Of a stretch of DNA of 64,000 nucleotides, positions 33,767-46,052 are shown in pieces (positions within the stretch are counted from its first letter, which is position 1; every line of letters starts with the position of its first letter). The notes beneath the pieces are model-generated. The model was not told where the DNA came from. It did not search any database and saw only the letters and a list, made by a program, of their open reading frames with translations. Position numbers and translations under genes: made by a program. This DNA is from Cannabis sativa (taxonomy: Eukaryota; Streptophyta; Magnoliopsida; Rosales; Cannabaceae), in contig NC_083604.1 of assembly GCF_029168945.1 (NCBI RefSeq), positions 47,239,686-47,303,685 on the forward strand. The letters are read 5' to 3'.

Positions 33767-36287
33767 ACAATCACTTATGTTATAAAAATACTAAATCTAA
33801 CATAGTTTATTTTCCAAGGTTTCCAACGAACTGATACAGTGTCCCGTTTAGGCGAGAGTCAAAGCATCATCCATTGAATAGAGTTGTCAATTCATCTAAA
33901 ATGTCAAACATTCTAGCAACCTTTTATTCGATCAAGATTGGAATTCAGCGTTGTCCCGTTTAGGCGAGAGTCAAGGCAATTCTATCTTATGAGCTTCTAC
34001 CATTGTTTCGTATTCTTATAAGTCTTACATAGTCGCCACCATTAGGGTGGTCATGAACCATATAAATAAACCTATAAGAATACTTATCTTTCGAGATTAA
34101 ACGGCGCTAACTTGCTAATGAACGTTCCTCCATTAGGGAGGATTACTCACTAAAACAATAGCTATGTAAAACCAACAATGGAGATCGAATTTCTCTTTGA
34201 TTAAAGCTCATTATTTAAACATGTATTTTGTCTAATCATTAATATTCCATATCTCAATAATGAAATATTAAAAATTAAAGTAAAAACTTTAATTAAATTT
34301 CAAAAATGAAATAATTTTGAAAAATATCTTATTTAAGTTGTTTAGAAAATCTAAATACCCAACTTAAAATATTCTTCAAAAATGACTTAATTAAATATTA
34401 CCAATTAAGTAGTAACCACTTAATTTAGAAGATATTCCATTTTAAGTTCCCATATTTAGAAAATATCAACTTAAAAAATATCTAAAGAATCTTAATAACC
34501 AATTTCCAAAATTCCTCAACTTAATTTATAATAGGAAATTCAAAAATATTCAAATCTAAGTTGATTTGATAGATTTAACTAAATCTCAACTTAAATAGGA
34601 ATATTTAATGAAATTATAAAATTAAGATTCAGAAAGAATTTATATGGTTATAATTCCATATTTAATTAAAACAAGAAAAATACATATAGCTTTCTAGAAT
34701 ATGACTATTCAAACTATGTTTTTCTTAAATTAATTTCAAGGAACAATGAAATTAATTATGTTGCTAATCAATCTTTTATTAGGTCAAACTAATATAATTA
34801 ACCTATCACAGTTATCCAAATCAGGCAAATGGGCCTTCACAATTGGGGTTGTTCATGTGAGGGGGAGCTGGGTCCAGTATGTCGCACCCACTTCTAAGGC
34901 TCCCAACTCTCACACAAGGCCCAAAAGAGAGGAATTTAACCTTACAATGAATAACTGTTATTAATTGAATAGGCTCACAACTAAATGAGCCTAAATAAAA
35001 TCTATCAGTTATGATATTTTATTTAGCAACAACCACCTATATGTATCTATAATAGAAATTAAACATATAGGCTCACACAGGCATACACATTTGGATGGAT
35101 CCTATCATGTTGCTAAGTCATACACAGATGAAAGAAGTTTGTAAAAATTACCTGTTACAAATTATTTACTTGATCTATCGTCAATTGAACCTTTGGTTAA
35201 AACTAGATCATCTGATCTATCTTCAAGTTAACCAAGGCAATTTAGATCAAGCAATAATAGGTTTTAGAAAACTTACAAACAATCTAAAACACATACTCCT
35301 GCAACAAGGTTAGATTTGGATAGTTGGATGTAGGATTTATTTAATTTTAATCATTTATTTCGAAAAATAAAATAAAATTAAACCTACCATTTTGAAAAAT
35401 TAGGTTTTGGGTAACCTAATTGTCATTTCAAAATAAATTGCTAACTTTCCTTTTAAATTTCATGTTATTTAATAAATTAAAAAATAAAATAGAAAATGGT
35501 AAATACATACCCTTTTCTTGTTTTACAATTTAATTTAATTAAAAAATAACAAAATTTAAAAGTTAACAAAAATACCTTATTTCCTCTTTTAAAATTATCA
35601 TGATTATTGTGATCTTATTTTAATTAAGGTCAAGTTACCAAAAAAAATTAATATCTGACCTTAAAAAATAAAATAATCAAATTTTAAAGGAAATAAGAAA
35701 AAGGTAAGCAAAACTTGATTTTTTCCTATTTTCAAAATCAAATTACACTAATATCTAAAATTAATTTTAAAAAATTAAAATTAATTTATTTCTGATAATT
35801 AGATTTGAAATTTGAAAAACAAAAATCAACATACAAAACTACACAAAAAATCGGAATTTAATTCCATGAAATAGCATGAAAAATCGAAAAATTGGAAAAT
35901 TGGATGAACTGTACGGATGGCATGCTGTGCATGGCCATCCGCGCGCGGATCTGGGGTGATTGGCCGAGAAATCACAGTGCAGGGAGGCTGCAAGCAGCCC
36001 TTCCGCGTGCGTGATGAGGTTGCTCGTCACCCCAATTTTTCCAATTTTCAAAAATTCATAACTAATTCAAATTAAATCGAAATCGAGTTCTGTAAAAAAG
36101 TAAATTGCTTAGAATTTTCCAAACTATCCAACAAAAATAATTGCAGAATAAAAACAGTAACCATTTTTCCCAGAATTCACAAACAACATTCAAACATCAA
36201 TATGACACTCAAAGCAACATGATACCATCCAAAAAACAAGCAAATCGTTTTAAGTCCAAATTTCTTGCAAGCAAATCAATTACCATG
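33767..36287 (-). other. Long 5' leader of the Copia element
   Basis: About 2.5 kb of AT-rich sequence between the primer-binding site and the polyprotein, without a credible ORF. Near the gag start are two copies of TGTCCCGTTTAGGCGAGAG (plus strand 33840 and 33952, followed by TCAA). Nearby are two CATTAGGG boxes (about 34041 and 34131). A C/G-rich patch at 35905-36010 stands out from the surroundings. Possible roles in packaging or translation are not shown. Confidence 0.7.
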
Positions 36288-36299
36288 GCTCTGGTGCCA
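36288..36299 (-). other. Primer-binding site of the Copia element
   Basis: The minus strand reads TGGCACCAGAGC two bases after the 5' LTR. This resembles the initiator-Met tRNA primer site TGGTATCAGAGC at 10 of 12 positions and is followed by CATGGT. Confidence 0.8.
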
Positions 36300-36301
36300 G
36301 T

Positions 36302-38195
36302 TGTTGGAAGTTATTTTACCAGGATCTTAGATCTAGTCACAAGTATGTTGATTTAACAACCTAAATATGAACTTCTAAAACGATATGAAATTAAACACAT
36401 AAGAGTATCAGAAATCTTACAGTGATTGCAGCGGAATATATATGTCTCCTTCCACTCAGATCTCTAACCCTTGATTCCTTTCTGTAGCAGAGTATAATCA
36501 AGATCTGAGCCCGAAAGTCCTTCTTTGTTGTCTCTGAAATCTACACAGCCTTCCTCACTATGATTGAGGTATTACTTGATGTGTGTGGGCACTACTCTAG
36601 CACTCATACATTTCGAAACAGTGTAGGTATAGAGAGAGAGAGGGTGGCGGCTCAGAGAGAATTTTCTGAGAGAAAATTCTTTCAGAATAATGCTGTGAAA
36701 AGCTTTTTCAGAGATGTAAAAATTGTGTGAAACTCTGAAGCCTTTGCCTTCTATTTATAGAAGACCACCAAGGGCTATGATTGACATTTTGAACTGAGAA
36801 AATCAAGGGAAAAGGAAGGTAAAGGGGGCCGGCCTAGGCAATGTGGAAACAAGGCTTGCCTCTTTTCCAACTTTCCTTTTCCTACACTTGATAGTTTCCC
36901 TTTTTGTGAAATGTTGCCAATTCCACTGTTCAACCATATTAATGATAAATCTAATTACTTAATAATTAAAAATAATTATCAAATAATATATTATCATTTA
37001 TTTTATTAATAATGAAACTAATTAAAGTTTCCTAATTAATAAATATGCCCTTCAAAATCTCTATTTACTGTTTTGCCCTTAATGAGTGCTAAATTCTCAA
37101 ACTGACAAGTTTATCTTGAGAATTCTTAATTGATTAATTAAAATCAATTAAATGAGTCCTACAAGTAATATCATCTCAACTAGTGAGGGGACCATGGGTC
37201 TATATATCCGAGCTTCCAATAAGCAGATCTTGAATTTACCACTTAAATTCACTGACTTATTAATTCTTCGTTGAATCCACACATAGAACTCAGAATTGCA
37301 CTCTCAGTATATAGAATGCTCTATATGTTCCACCATATAGACACATTATTAGTTATCCATTGTTATAATCCTAATGTGATCAATGATCCTCTATATGGAT
37401 GATCTACACTGTAAAGGGACTTAGATTACCGTAACACCCTACAATGTATTTTATCCTTAAAACACTTAACCCTGTATAAATGATATTTCAACTAAGTGAA
37501 ATGAGTACTCAATCATTTATCTCGTTTGGTTAAGCTCGAAGGAAATCACCCTTTGCTTACTATTCGCCAGATAGAAGCTATAGACTCCATATTTATGTTA
37601 GCGCTCCCACTCAATCGCACTACCGTGTTCCCAAAATGTATGTATTGCCCAGACTAAAGTTTTAGGCTTAACTAACAAATCAAAGAACACGAATAACACT
37701 CTTGAAATTAAGCCTAACCATATCAGGATTTAGATCATGTGATCTAGGATCAACTTCTGATATTGAATTGAATAGATGTTTACGGTAAGTTTCAAAATCT
37801 AATTCAAAGTTCAATATCGGTCCATTCCAATGCATACTCCATGCATCCAACCTGAGCTTTACTTTAACCTATGTTCTGGAAAGAACATAACATTTCTCCA
37901 AATGTAAGTAAACTCTGTTGTAGATTGTCATATCAGTGAAACCCAGTGTTCTGATAAATCTAGGAATACTTTATTCACATAGTCATGTTTATTTTCCACT
38001 GTGTTGACAACACAATAAACATGTTCAAGTATGTGAAAGGGGTTTGGATGAATTTATAAATCAAATAGACAAGCAATTGATTAAGTGAACCAAAACATAC
38101 ACAAGTGAATGAAAAATTACTTCTGTTACTTTATTGATATAGAATAATCTGGATTACATTGAAACAGAGTTTTATTTAGGGCATAAAACCCAACA
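36302..38195 (-). repeat. 5' LTR of the Copia element
   Basis: 1894 bp, about 99.5% identical to the 3' LTR by eye. It carries the presumed promoter with TATAAATA at 36752-36759. Confidence 0.95.
36752..36759 (-). promoter_or_regulatory. TATA box in the 5' LTR
   Basis: TATAAATA in the LTR that would drive transcription of the element. It sits at the same offset as in the other LTRs. Confidence 0.65.
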
Positions 38196-38888
38196 CATGT
38201 AACCTTGCTACTCTCTTCTATTGGTTTTGTTAACGCAGAATTTTGTTAACCAAATTTGAGCCTCAAAGTAATGATTTCACACAGAAAAAAATAAAATCTA
38301 TAAAAGTAAAAGTATGAAAACTGGGTTTTTTTACGTAGTTTTGCAGTAAAAATTCTGCATAGTCCATGAGTCAATCTTATTCAGAATTCTGATTGTTTTT
38401 CAGGGCTTCTCTTGTATGAGTTTTTTCGTCCCTTTTTCGATCTTGTCTGCCACTATTTATAATAATACAGTGAACAGTAAATTACAATTGCATATTGTTC
38501 CTTTTCAGAAAAAGCCATGCGCCACCCTCTCTCTCTTTTCCTCTCTTCAATTTCAAAATTTCTTGAGTGATAGAGTAGTGCCCACACACATCAAGTGGTA
38601 TCTCAATCATAGTGTGTAAGACTGTAGGAGAATCCAAACAACAAGAAGGAGAATCAGCATCAAAGGAAGGAGAGAAAGAGATCCAGATTCAGATATTGAT
38701 TATGCTCTACTATAGAAAGGAATTAAGGGCTAGAGATCTGAATGGAAGGAGTGATATTATTCCGCTGCACCCAATGTAAGGTTTACTAAACTTTATATGT
38801 GTTTATTTCATTGTTTTAGAATTCATATTAGGATGTTAATAAAACATACTTGGTAGTAAATCTAGATCCTGGTAAAATATATTCAACA
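38196..38888 (+). repeat. Truncated Copia LTR (plus orientation) and unassigned left flank
   Basis: From about 38515 the sequence follows the end of the LTR at 2037-3919: GCCACCCTCTCTCTC, GTGCCCACACACA, AATCATAGTG, CAGATTCAGATATTGATTA, TCCGCTGCACCCAATGTAAG, then CTGGTAAAATATATTCAACA ending at 38888. 38196-38514 is probably a more diverged part of the same LTR (TATTTATAATAATACAGTGAACAG near 38453), but this is weak. The LTR start is missing, and no internal region is attached. Confidence 0.7.
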
Positions 38889-39142
38889 CCAGCACGCAAC
38901 CAGTCTACCAGGGACGAAATCAGCATTCAACGACGCAGCAGCAGAGAACCAGAAGAAATCCTTGTCGAAAGAACTGTTCATGTGAAGAGAAAGAAGAGAA
39001 AAGACTACTTGGCCAAATGGAAGGGCCTTGCTGATGACAAGATTAGCTGGGAGAAGGCGGAGGACTTGTAGCAATTTATGCAGAAGACCGAATATCATGC
39101 AGCAGGTTTGTCGAGGACGCCGAACAATTAAGTGGGGGAGAA
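38889..39142 (+). pseudogene. Chromodomain at the end of a Gypsy chromovirus polyprotein
   Basis: The translation reads EEILVERTVHVKRKKRKDYL, AKWKGLADDKISWEKAEDL, then a stop where W would be expected, then QFMQKTEYH. The aromatic/WKG/SWE pattern is that of the chromodomain fused to the integrase of plant chromoviruses, where it is thought to guide integration to heterochromatin. A polypurine tract AAGTGGGGGAGAA follows at about 39130-39142. The upstream pol was lost or displaced by the LTR fragment on the left. Confidence 0.78.
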
Positions 39143-41670
39143 TGTGGCGTGCTGCCCCATGGCACACCCACAATGGGGCCATTTTATAATATGAGCATGC
39201 CTTGGTGCTTGATCATTAGTCAAGTCTTGCACCAAGCACCTCATTGGGGTGGGGAGTCTTTTGTTGTTTAGCTTTCTTTCTTAGTATTTCAACTCACATA
39301 TGTATAGAGAGCTAAGTGTTGGAAATTTATTTTACCAGGATCTTAGATCTACTCACAAGTATGTTTATTAACATCCTAAATATGAACTTTCTAAAACGAT
39401 GAAATAAACACGTATAAAGTTTAAGAAACCTTACATTTGGGTGCAGCAGAATTAAATAACTCCTTCCGTTCAGATTTCTAACCCTTGTATCCTTTCTGTA
39501 GCAGAGTATTATCAAGATCTGAACCTGGATCTCTTTCTCTGAATCCTTGATGCTGAAACTCCTTAGTTGATGATCTTTCTTCACGATCTTCCTCAGTATG
39601 ATTAAGGTATTGCTTGCTGTGTGTGGGCACTACTCTAATCACTAAGGTAATTTCGAAATTCTAAGGAAGAAGAGAGAGAGAGGGTGGCGGCCAAGGTAGA
39701 GAGAGAAAGGCTCAGTTTTTCTGATTCAGAAGTGTAATTTTCTTGAAGCCTTCACTACCTATTTATAGCATTCCACTAGGGTTAGGTTTGAATTATTTGG
39801 CATTAAAATAATGAAAATATCAGTTTAAAATGCCTACAAAAGTGGTCGGCCATGGCTTGATGGATTTGGGCCTTGCTTTTTGTAATTTTGCAATTTTAAC
39901 ACTTTTGTATCTGATTTTCTCAAAAATGCCAATTTTCTAATTCAACCATTTAAATGCCAATTCTAACTATTTAATAACTATAAATAATTATTAAATAATA
40001 TTGTCATTTATCATATTTATTAATTGAACCATACAAAGTATCATAATTAACAAATATGCCCCTATTAACTCTTTCTTTACAATTTCGCCCTTACTTAGTG
40101 AAAATTTCACAAATAGACATAGTCTAATTTGTGAATTATAATTGATTAATCAAAACCAATTACATGAGTCTTACAAACAATATTATCTCAACTAGTGCGG
40201 GGACCATGGGTCTATATAACCGAGCTTCCAATAAGTAGATCAAGAATTTAGCACTAAAATTCACTAACTTATTAATTCTCCGTTGAATCCACACATAGAA
40301 CTTAGAATTGCACTCTCAGTATATAGAATGCTCTATATGTTCCACCATATAGACGCATCATTAGTTATCCATTGTTATAATCCTAATGTGATCAATGATC
40401 CTCTATATAAATGATCTACACTGTAAAGGGATTAGATTACCATAACACCCTACTATGTATTTTATCCTTAAAACACTTGACCCCGTATAAATGATATTTC
40501 AGCTTATGTGAAATGAGTACTCCACCATATATGTTCGTTTGGTCAAGCTCGAAGGAGATCATCCTTTGCTTACTATTCTCCAGATCGAAGCTATAGATTC
40601 CATGTTTATGCTAGCGCTCCCACTCAATTGCACTACCGTGTTCCCAAAATGTACGTATCACCCTGACCTAAAAGTAGGCTTAACTAACAAATCAAAGAAC
40701 ACGAATAGCCTTTCAAGATTGAGCCTAATCATAACAGGATTAAGAACATTTGATCTAAGATCAACTTGGCGATATTGACTTGAATAGATTTTACGGTAAG
40801 TTTAATTAAATCTAAGTCAAAGTTCAATATCGGTCCCTTCCGATGCATACTCCATGCATCCAACCTGAGCTTTACTTTAACCAATGTTCTGGAAAGAACA
40901 TAGCATTTCTCCAAATGCAAGTAAACTCTTGTTGTAGATTATCATATTAGTAAAACCCTGTGTCTGATAAATCTAGGAAACTTTATTCACATAGTCATGT
41001 TTACTTTCCAATGTGATGACAACACAATAAATAGGATCAAGTATGTGAAAAGGGTTTAAGATGAATTTATAAATCAAATAGACAAGCAATTGATAAAGTG
41101 AACCAAAACATACACAAATGAATGAAAAATACTTCTGTTTCTTTATTGATGTCGAATAAAATAGATTACATTGAAATGGAGTTTTATTTAGGGCATAAAA
41201 CCTAACACTAAGATCATCTATGTTCTTGGAAATCCCTTAAAACCCCAATAAGCTCTTTAGGGGGGGTGACCTAGTGACTTATGAAGCACCTTGCAGCATG
41301 ATAGGGGCTCGGTTGTGTACTCCCTTGCCCTATCAAGGCCATATATTAATAAAACAATGTTTATCCATGCTTCTTGTGTAGGCTTCTATATGGTCTTTGT
41401 GATGCCTGTTTTTTGCCTTTGTTGGGCCATTGTGTGCCATTTGTCTATATGTTTTCTTGTGGGTTGTGTGAGATTGGTCCTTGGGGATGCTATGTGTTTA
41501 CTTGCTCATGCTTCTTGTTTGCACTCAACATGTGTGAGACATGTATCGTGCCTAACCTTTGAACTTGTTTTCCTGCAGGCGCGTTTAGGCTGACTTGCTA
41601 GCTCGGTGTGCCAGCAAGTGCTACACGTTCCACCTATTTGGGGGTGTCCAAATAGGCGGCCCATGACACT
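39143..41670 (+). repeat. Chromovirus 3' LTR, split by a solo Copia LTR
   Basis: It starts TGTGGCGTGCTGCCCC directly after the polypurine tract. The left piece is 39143-39316. The sequence resumes at 41213 after the inserted solo LTR and its duplicated CTAAG. The right boundary near CCCATGACA (about 41670) is a guess, because there is no second LTR to compare. Excluding the insert the length would be about 630 bp. Confidence 0.6.
39317..41207 (-). repeat. Solo Copia LTR with 5-bp target duplication
   Basis: This 1891-bp LTR of the same family as 28133-30026 starts TGTTAGGTTTTATGCCC (minus strand) and ends in CCAACA. It is flanked by CTAAG at 39312-39316 and 41208-41212. Direct 5-bp repeats around a single LTR show an insertion followed by LTR-LTR recombination that removed the interior. 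A TATAAATA box lies at 39760-39767. Confidence 0.93.
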
Positions 41671-43770
41671 GAGCAAGGGGGGTCTTGCCCTTGTATCCCT
41701 ACTTTAGGGACATAGCCAAGTTCTTTAGGCAGTGTCCGACTCAGATTGCTTTGAAAGGCATCAAGTACCTTTTGGCACTCTTTGTTATGTATGTAGAGTC
41801 AGGTTTGTCGCAGCCCTCACCTTACGAGGTGAGTTACTATTTTTAGCTAAAATCTACCCCTAAGCAAGGTAGGTATGGATACATTTACCTTAGCCAGCTA
41901 GGGTATCATTGGCTTGGAGGTACCAACGACAAGGCCATGTCAAGGATTGGGAAGTACTATAAGAGTTACTTCATTGCTTGGGATGTCAAGGACGTACACC
42001 ATTACTTTTGAAAGGTCATAACTTACCTTCGCCCAATTCCTACCCTCAAGCCGAGGGACAGAGCTAACCATATTATGTCTCTCCCTACAAAAAGGTGCAA
42101 CATCTGCAAGTTTTCCTAGAAGGACAAATTTAGAAAGTATGGTTTGTATCCTTCTAGACAAGATGCCAAGGGCGTTAGAAACCCTCCTGAGGATTCAGAT
42201 AACACTCCTGTGATGAAGGAGGTTGGAAAAAAGAAAAATCAAGTGCCTGAACAAGAAAAGGCCAAGTCTGATGATGACATCCCCTTGGCCAAGATTGCTC
42301 GAACGATAACCAGAAGGGAGCAGGCCTTTTGGCAACGCCTAGCATGGGAAGGCACAATTGATGATGCCCCCATATTGATCAAGCCTAAAAGATAAGAGTT
42401 TGTTAGACCTATCTAGCCAACACTTGCATCTAGAGACAAAGGCAAGGCTACTATTTCTGACGACTGTTATGATGAGTCCTCTTCCAAGGATGAGAGGTTT
42501 CCAGATCCCACTTTTGACTCTTGACAGTAGTAATTTTCTTACTTTTACTTGCATTTGTTATTTATAACTTATATTCTAACTTTGTTATTTTCTTTTTTGT
42601 AGATATGGCTTCTAGGATGAGAGACCTTGTGAAAAGGTCCTCGGGTGGCTCTTCTTCTGGTCGGCCTCAGGCTAAGGTGGCCAGAACATGTGGGTCTTCT
42701 AACATGACCCAGACCAGCCTGCCTCCTCCTCCTTTAAGTCCCCCACCGGCCAACCAGTCTATGGTTATGGATCTTCCTTCGAGGATCACTCCTTCTCCTT
42801 AGAGATCATCAAGCAAGGCAGCCCAAAAGCACAGTCAGGCAGCCTACTTGACCAAGGGTGAGAGGGAAAAAGAGGTCCCACAACTATAATGGCAAGTGCC
42901 TGCCAAGCATTGATGAGCAGCTCCAGGAGTTGGATGTCGACACCCTAGATTACCAAATAGCTAGCACCCTTTGAGATGCTACCTCTATAAGTTGTTATTA
43001 CACTTGTCTTACTGATACTTTTCGTACAACTTTTTTGTATAGCTTTTTTAACTTTGCTTCTTCTTGGTTTCAGGTACTATTGAAGCTTAGCCACACCCAT
43101 GCTAGGGCTAAGGGTTTTGTGATGACTTTCAGGAAAAAAAATTTAAGAGCAAGGATGTTGAACTCAAGGTAAAAGATGATGAGCTTGCAGAGGTGCGGGT
43201 TAATATGGGCGTAACATCGACCCGTCTGAGGGAGGTCTAGGACCAGTATGATGGCATAGCTCAACTGCTCGGTATTCGTAACCAATAGGTGATAAACTTT
43301 ACATCTGATACCACCAAGCTGAAGAAGGAGTTAGAGATGGAGCGTAGCGAGAAGCAAGTGGCCCTTAAGGAGAAGCATGAAGCTTTGGATGAGTTTGTTG
43401 AATTTTCCATGGAGGTTCTTTATGAGGTATTTCTCCATAACCCCAACGTCGACCTCTCATACATGGATTCTTCTCTTCGTGAGAGCTGGCTTGCTCGAGG
43501 TAAGTAGTTGTATGAGAGCAGACCTCCAGTGGACCAAGTTGGCCAAGGTGATGAGGTGCTAGTTGGCAAGATCCCAAAGGCACCTACCGACTAGCTTACT
43601 GGAGTGCTAGCTGGCCAGCCTGTGGATGAGATACCATCCGACCAGCCTTTTATTGGTCAGACTATAGAACCCACTTTAGAGGCCCCAACTGCCCAGGCTA
43701 ACGTCGTTGTTCAGGATTCAACCAATTTGGATTCGCCTACTCTCTTCATTACTCTTGAGGACGTTTGAAG
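41671..43770 (+). pseudogene. Decayed ORF of a gypsy-type plant element (coiled-coil, charged)
   Basis: Broken plus-strand frames: YFRDIAKFFRQCP and IALKGIKYLLALFVMYVESG near 41700-41810, YIYLSQ and GKYYKSYFIAWDVKD to about 42000, then charged stretches (42144-42395; 42605-42800). A heptad-like segment follows, KLKKELEMERSEKQVALKEK (43316-43375). The layout resembles the putative gypsy type transposon proteins (PF04195-like) of Tat-related elements: an N-terminal globular part, a basic/Ser-Pro linker and a coiled coil. Many stops and frameshifts; not functional. The family call is tentative. Confidence 0.45.
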
Positions 43771-46030
43771 GCTTATGTTCATTTCATGCTTTTATTTCAC
43801 ATACTTTATTATTTTTTTTTTTTTGGTTCTTTTATGGCCTATAGGCCCTTTATTTTTTAACAATGTTCATGTATGGCCTTAGGGCCTTTTACTTTTGAAC
43901 AGATGACCAACAAGACGATCTTTAATCCTAGCTTTAACTTCTTTTGTTAGACATGTAGCTGTCTGAACTTATGCTCTTTATGTCTAATCTGAAGTATGTC
44001 ACTCGCACTTAGATAGATTTCAATTTTTTTCTTAACAAAGCTTTAAATTTTGCTTAAGTTTAGTTGTCCTTGTTTGATGTTATACGTTGTGGGTGCCCCA
44101 AGTGATCGAGCAGACTTATGGTCTCTTGGTCACTTGCAATCCACCAAGTACTATAGACCTTTTCCTGTGTATTTTCTTGAAGGGACTTGTTTGTACGCAT
44201 GTGGAACTAAAAAATAAAGATTAACTTTAAGAAGTTAACCTATTAGCAAATTGTTTGACAGAATTTTGAACTGAAAAAATATTTTTATTCATTAATTGGT
44301 CTTACATATGTGTTGTTGTTGTGCAACATACAATTTTTTAATCTAAAAGCTTACTGATTACACCCAAACTTGTCTTCACAAAGCGGTTGTTGTAGTGTAG
44401 TATGGGCGGTCGTATCCACAGAGAGATATCTTATCAAAAAGTGATTAGTAGAACTTTAAGCGCAAAAAGTAAATAAATCATTGGTGGTTATTGAGAAAAT
44501 TTTGAAAATAAAATTGGTTGAAAAATTCAATAACAAAAGTGATAAGATTTCAAGAATCACCTATATGTTTGACTCATTTATTTGGATTTTGATTCACACA
44601 TATAACACAATTAAATCGTTCACTTCCCCACAATTTAATCGGAAGATAAAACATGAAGAACATATATAATAAAACATATTCGAGTAATAATAATTCTCAC
44701 GTTAGCATCATAATCTTATGAAAAATCTAAGAATGACAATATACCTTATTGGCAATAATGCAATAAAAGACTAATTATAAAATTATAATATCAATATATA
44801 TTTATCCTAATCATAATCACATAGAAAAAGCATGACTAATTCTATATAATACTAAATAGATAAATATATTGATATTGAGATATAGAAAATAGAAAAAAAG
44901 TATATTACTCAAATGTATAAACTTTAAGCATTTGGTGAATCAAAATACAAGTAAATATTACCTCACATATAAGATCATCATTTACCGGAAACTAGCCAAA
45001 AATACTAGTCATTCTCACAATAATCTAAAGAGAAAATATGAAAAGAGATAAATAAAATAAAATTAAAATTTACTATAGTTTTTGCCAATAAATAATACAC
45101 ACTCCAAGGTAAAGCTCCTATGTATAAGTCTCAAAGGACTAAAAAAAATAAAATAAAAATAGTTTTGGGGCTACAAACATAAAACTAAAAATATTAATAA
45201 TAAAATCTCTTTTTGCTGATATCATCAAATATTGATGCTATGGAAAATGAGAAATGCTAAAGGGCACTAGTGGTGCTTAGCACCCTCCTACGTGTCAATA
45301 TCGTTATTGGTCCAACTAAGTATCGGGTCCCATATAATTTAATATAATAGCTTTTAAGGAGTATCGCTAACCAATCGCAACGCGACATGTCAAGAAGGTA
45401 CTAGGCACCACTGGTGCCGAATAGCAATGCTCAAGAAAAATTGCCCATCTTCATTTGTTGTAGATAGACGGCATGGACATGAAACCAAATAAATGACGCG
45501 TGGCAACTCATGGTTGGGAGAAGATAAGAAAAATGGAATATCTATTTGAATGGCTCTTTAATTTTCCTTAGGCACGCGCATGCAATAAAATAGGAGCCAC
45601 TGATTGATATGAAAAATTTTGCAATTAATGAAGATCAACCTCTGATATCGGTAAACAACTGTTAGGCAGCTCATATATGGCAAATGACTAAATGCTATCT
45701 GGCACGCGCAAATAAGGCAAAGAAATAAGCTGATGGCCTGGGCCTAAGCAATTGGGCTTTTTCCTTGCAAAATATCACTTTTTTATTTTTCTTTTCTTTT
45801 TATTTATACCATAATGCAACATAATTCCTGCAAAATAAATTAAATTAAATTTAAAATAAATATTTTCACTTATAAATATGTATTCAATAGATTTTATGAA
45901 AATATCAATTTAAACTTAATTTAATTTGACTTTTGAAATCGATATGTATACATTTTTTACCACTAATCACTTACAAATCTAAAGTCTTCTTCTAAAACTC
46001 ATTTTTTGGCTACCCCTGAAGAGTGGTATA
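43771..46030. other. AT-rich intergenic/retroelement debris
   Basis: No gene was seen. Near 44395-44430, GTAGTATGGGCGGTCGTATCC followed by ACAGAGAGAT looks like a piece of a Gypsy LTR or leader. A MITE lies at 45249-45432. The remainder is AT-rich. Confidence 0.45.
45249..45432. mobile_element. MITE with ~48-bp imperfect terminal inverted repeats
   Basis: The left end GAGAAATGCTAAAGGGCAC continues AGTGGTGC and CACGTGTC-like words. The right end in reverse reads GAGCATTGCTATTCGGCACC, AGTGGTGCC and ACATGTC. Flanks ATGGAAAAT and AAGAAAAAT match at 7 of 9 positions, compatible with a decayed 9-bp (Mutator-like) duplication. It is related to the shorter copy at 19510-19602. Confidence 0.7.
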
Positions 46031-46052
46031 AACTTAGCTCTTTTATACTAAT

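Larger units (their letters stand above)
28133..38195 (-). mobile_element. Full-length Ty1/Copia retrotransposon, 10,063 bp
   Basis: Two 1894-bp LTRs (TG...CA) in direct orientation differ at about nine positions by eye (about 0.5%). The primer-binding site is next to the right LTR and the polypurine tract next to the left LTR, so the element runs on the minus strand. One open polyprotein of 1236 aa lies between. The flanks do not show a 5-bp duplication (CTAGC to the left, CATGT to the right). Low LTR divergence and an open pol indicate a recent insertion. If a rate of 7e-9 per site per year is assumed, the age is a few hundred thousand years. Confidence 0.95.

Noticed and set aside
41291..41593. 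Cys-rich 100-codon plus-strand frame
   Set aside because: It lies in the presumed chromovirus LTR; the cysteines come from a TG-rich stretch, with no signal peptide logic or homologue recognised.
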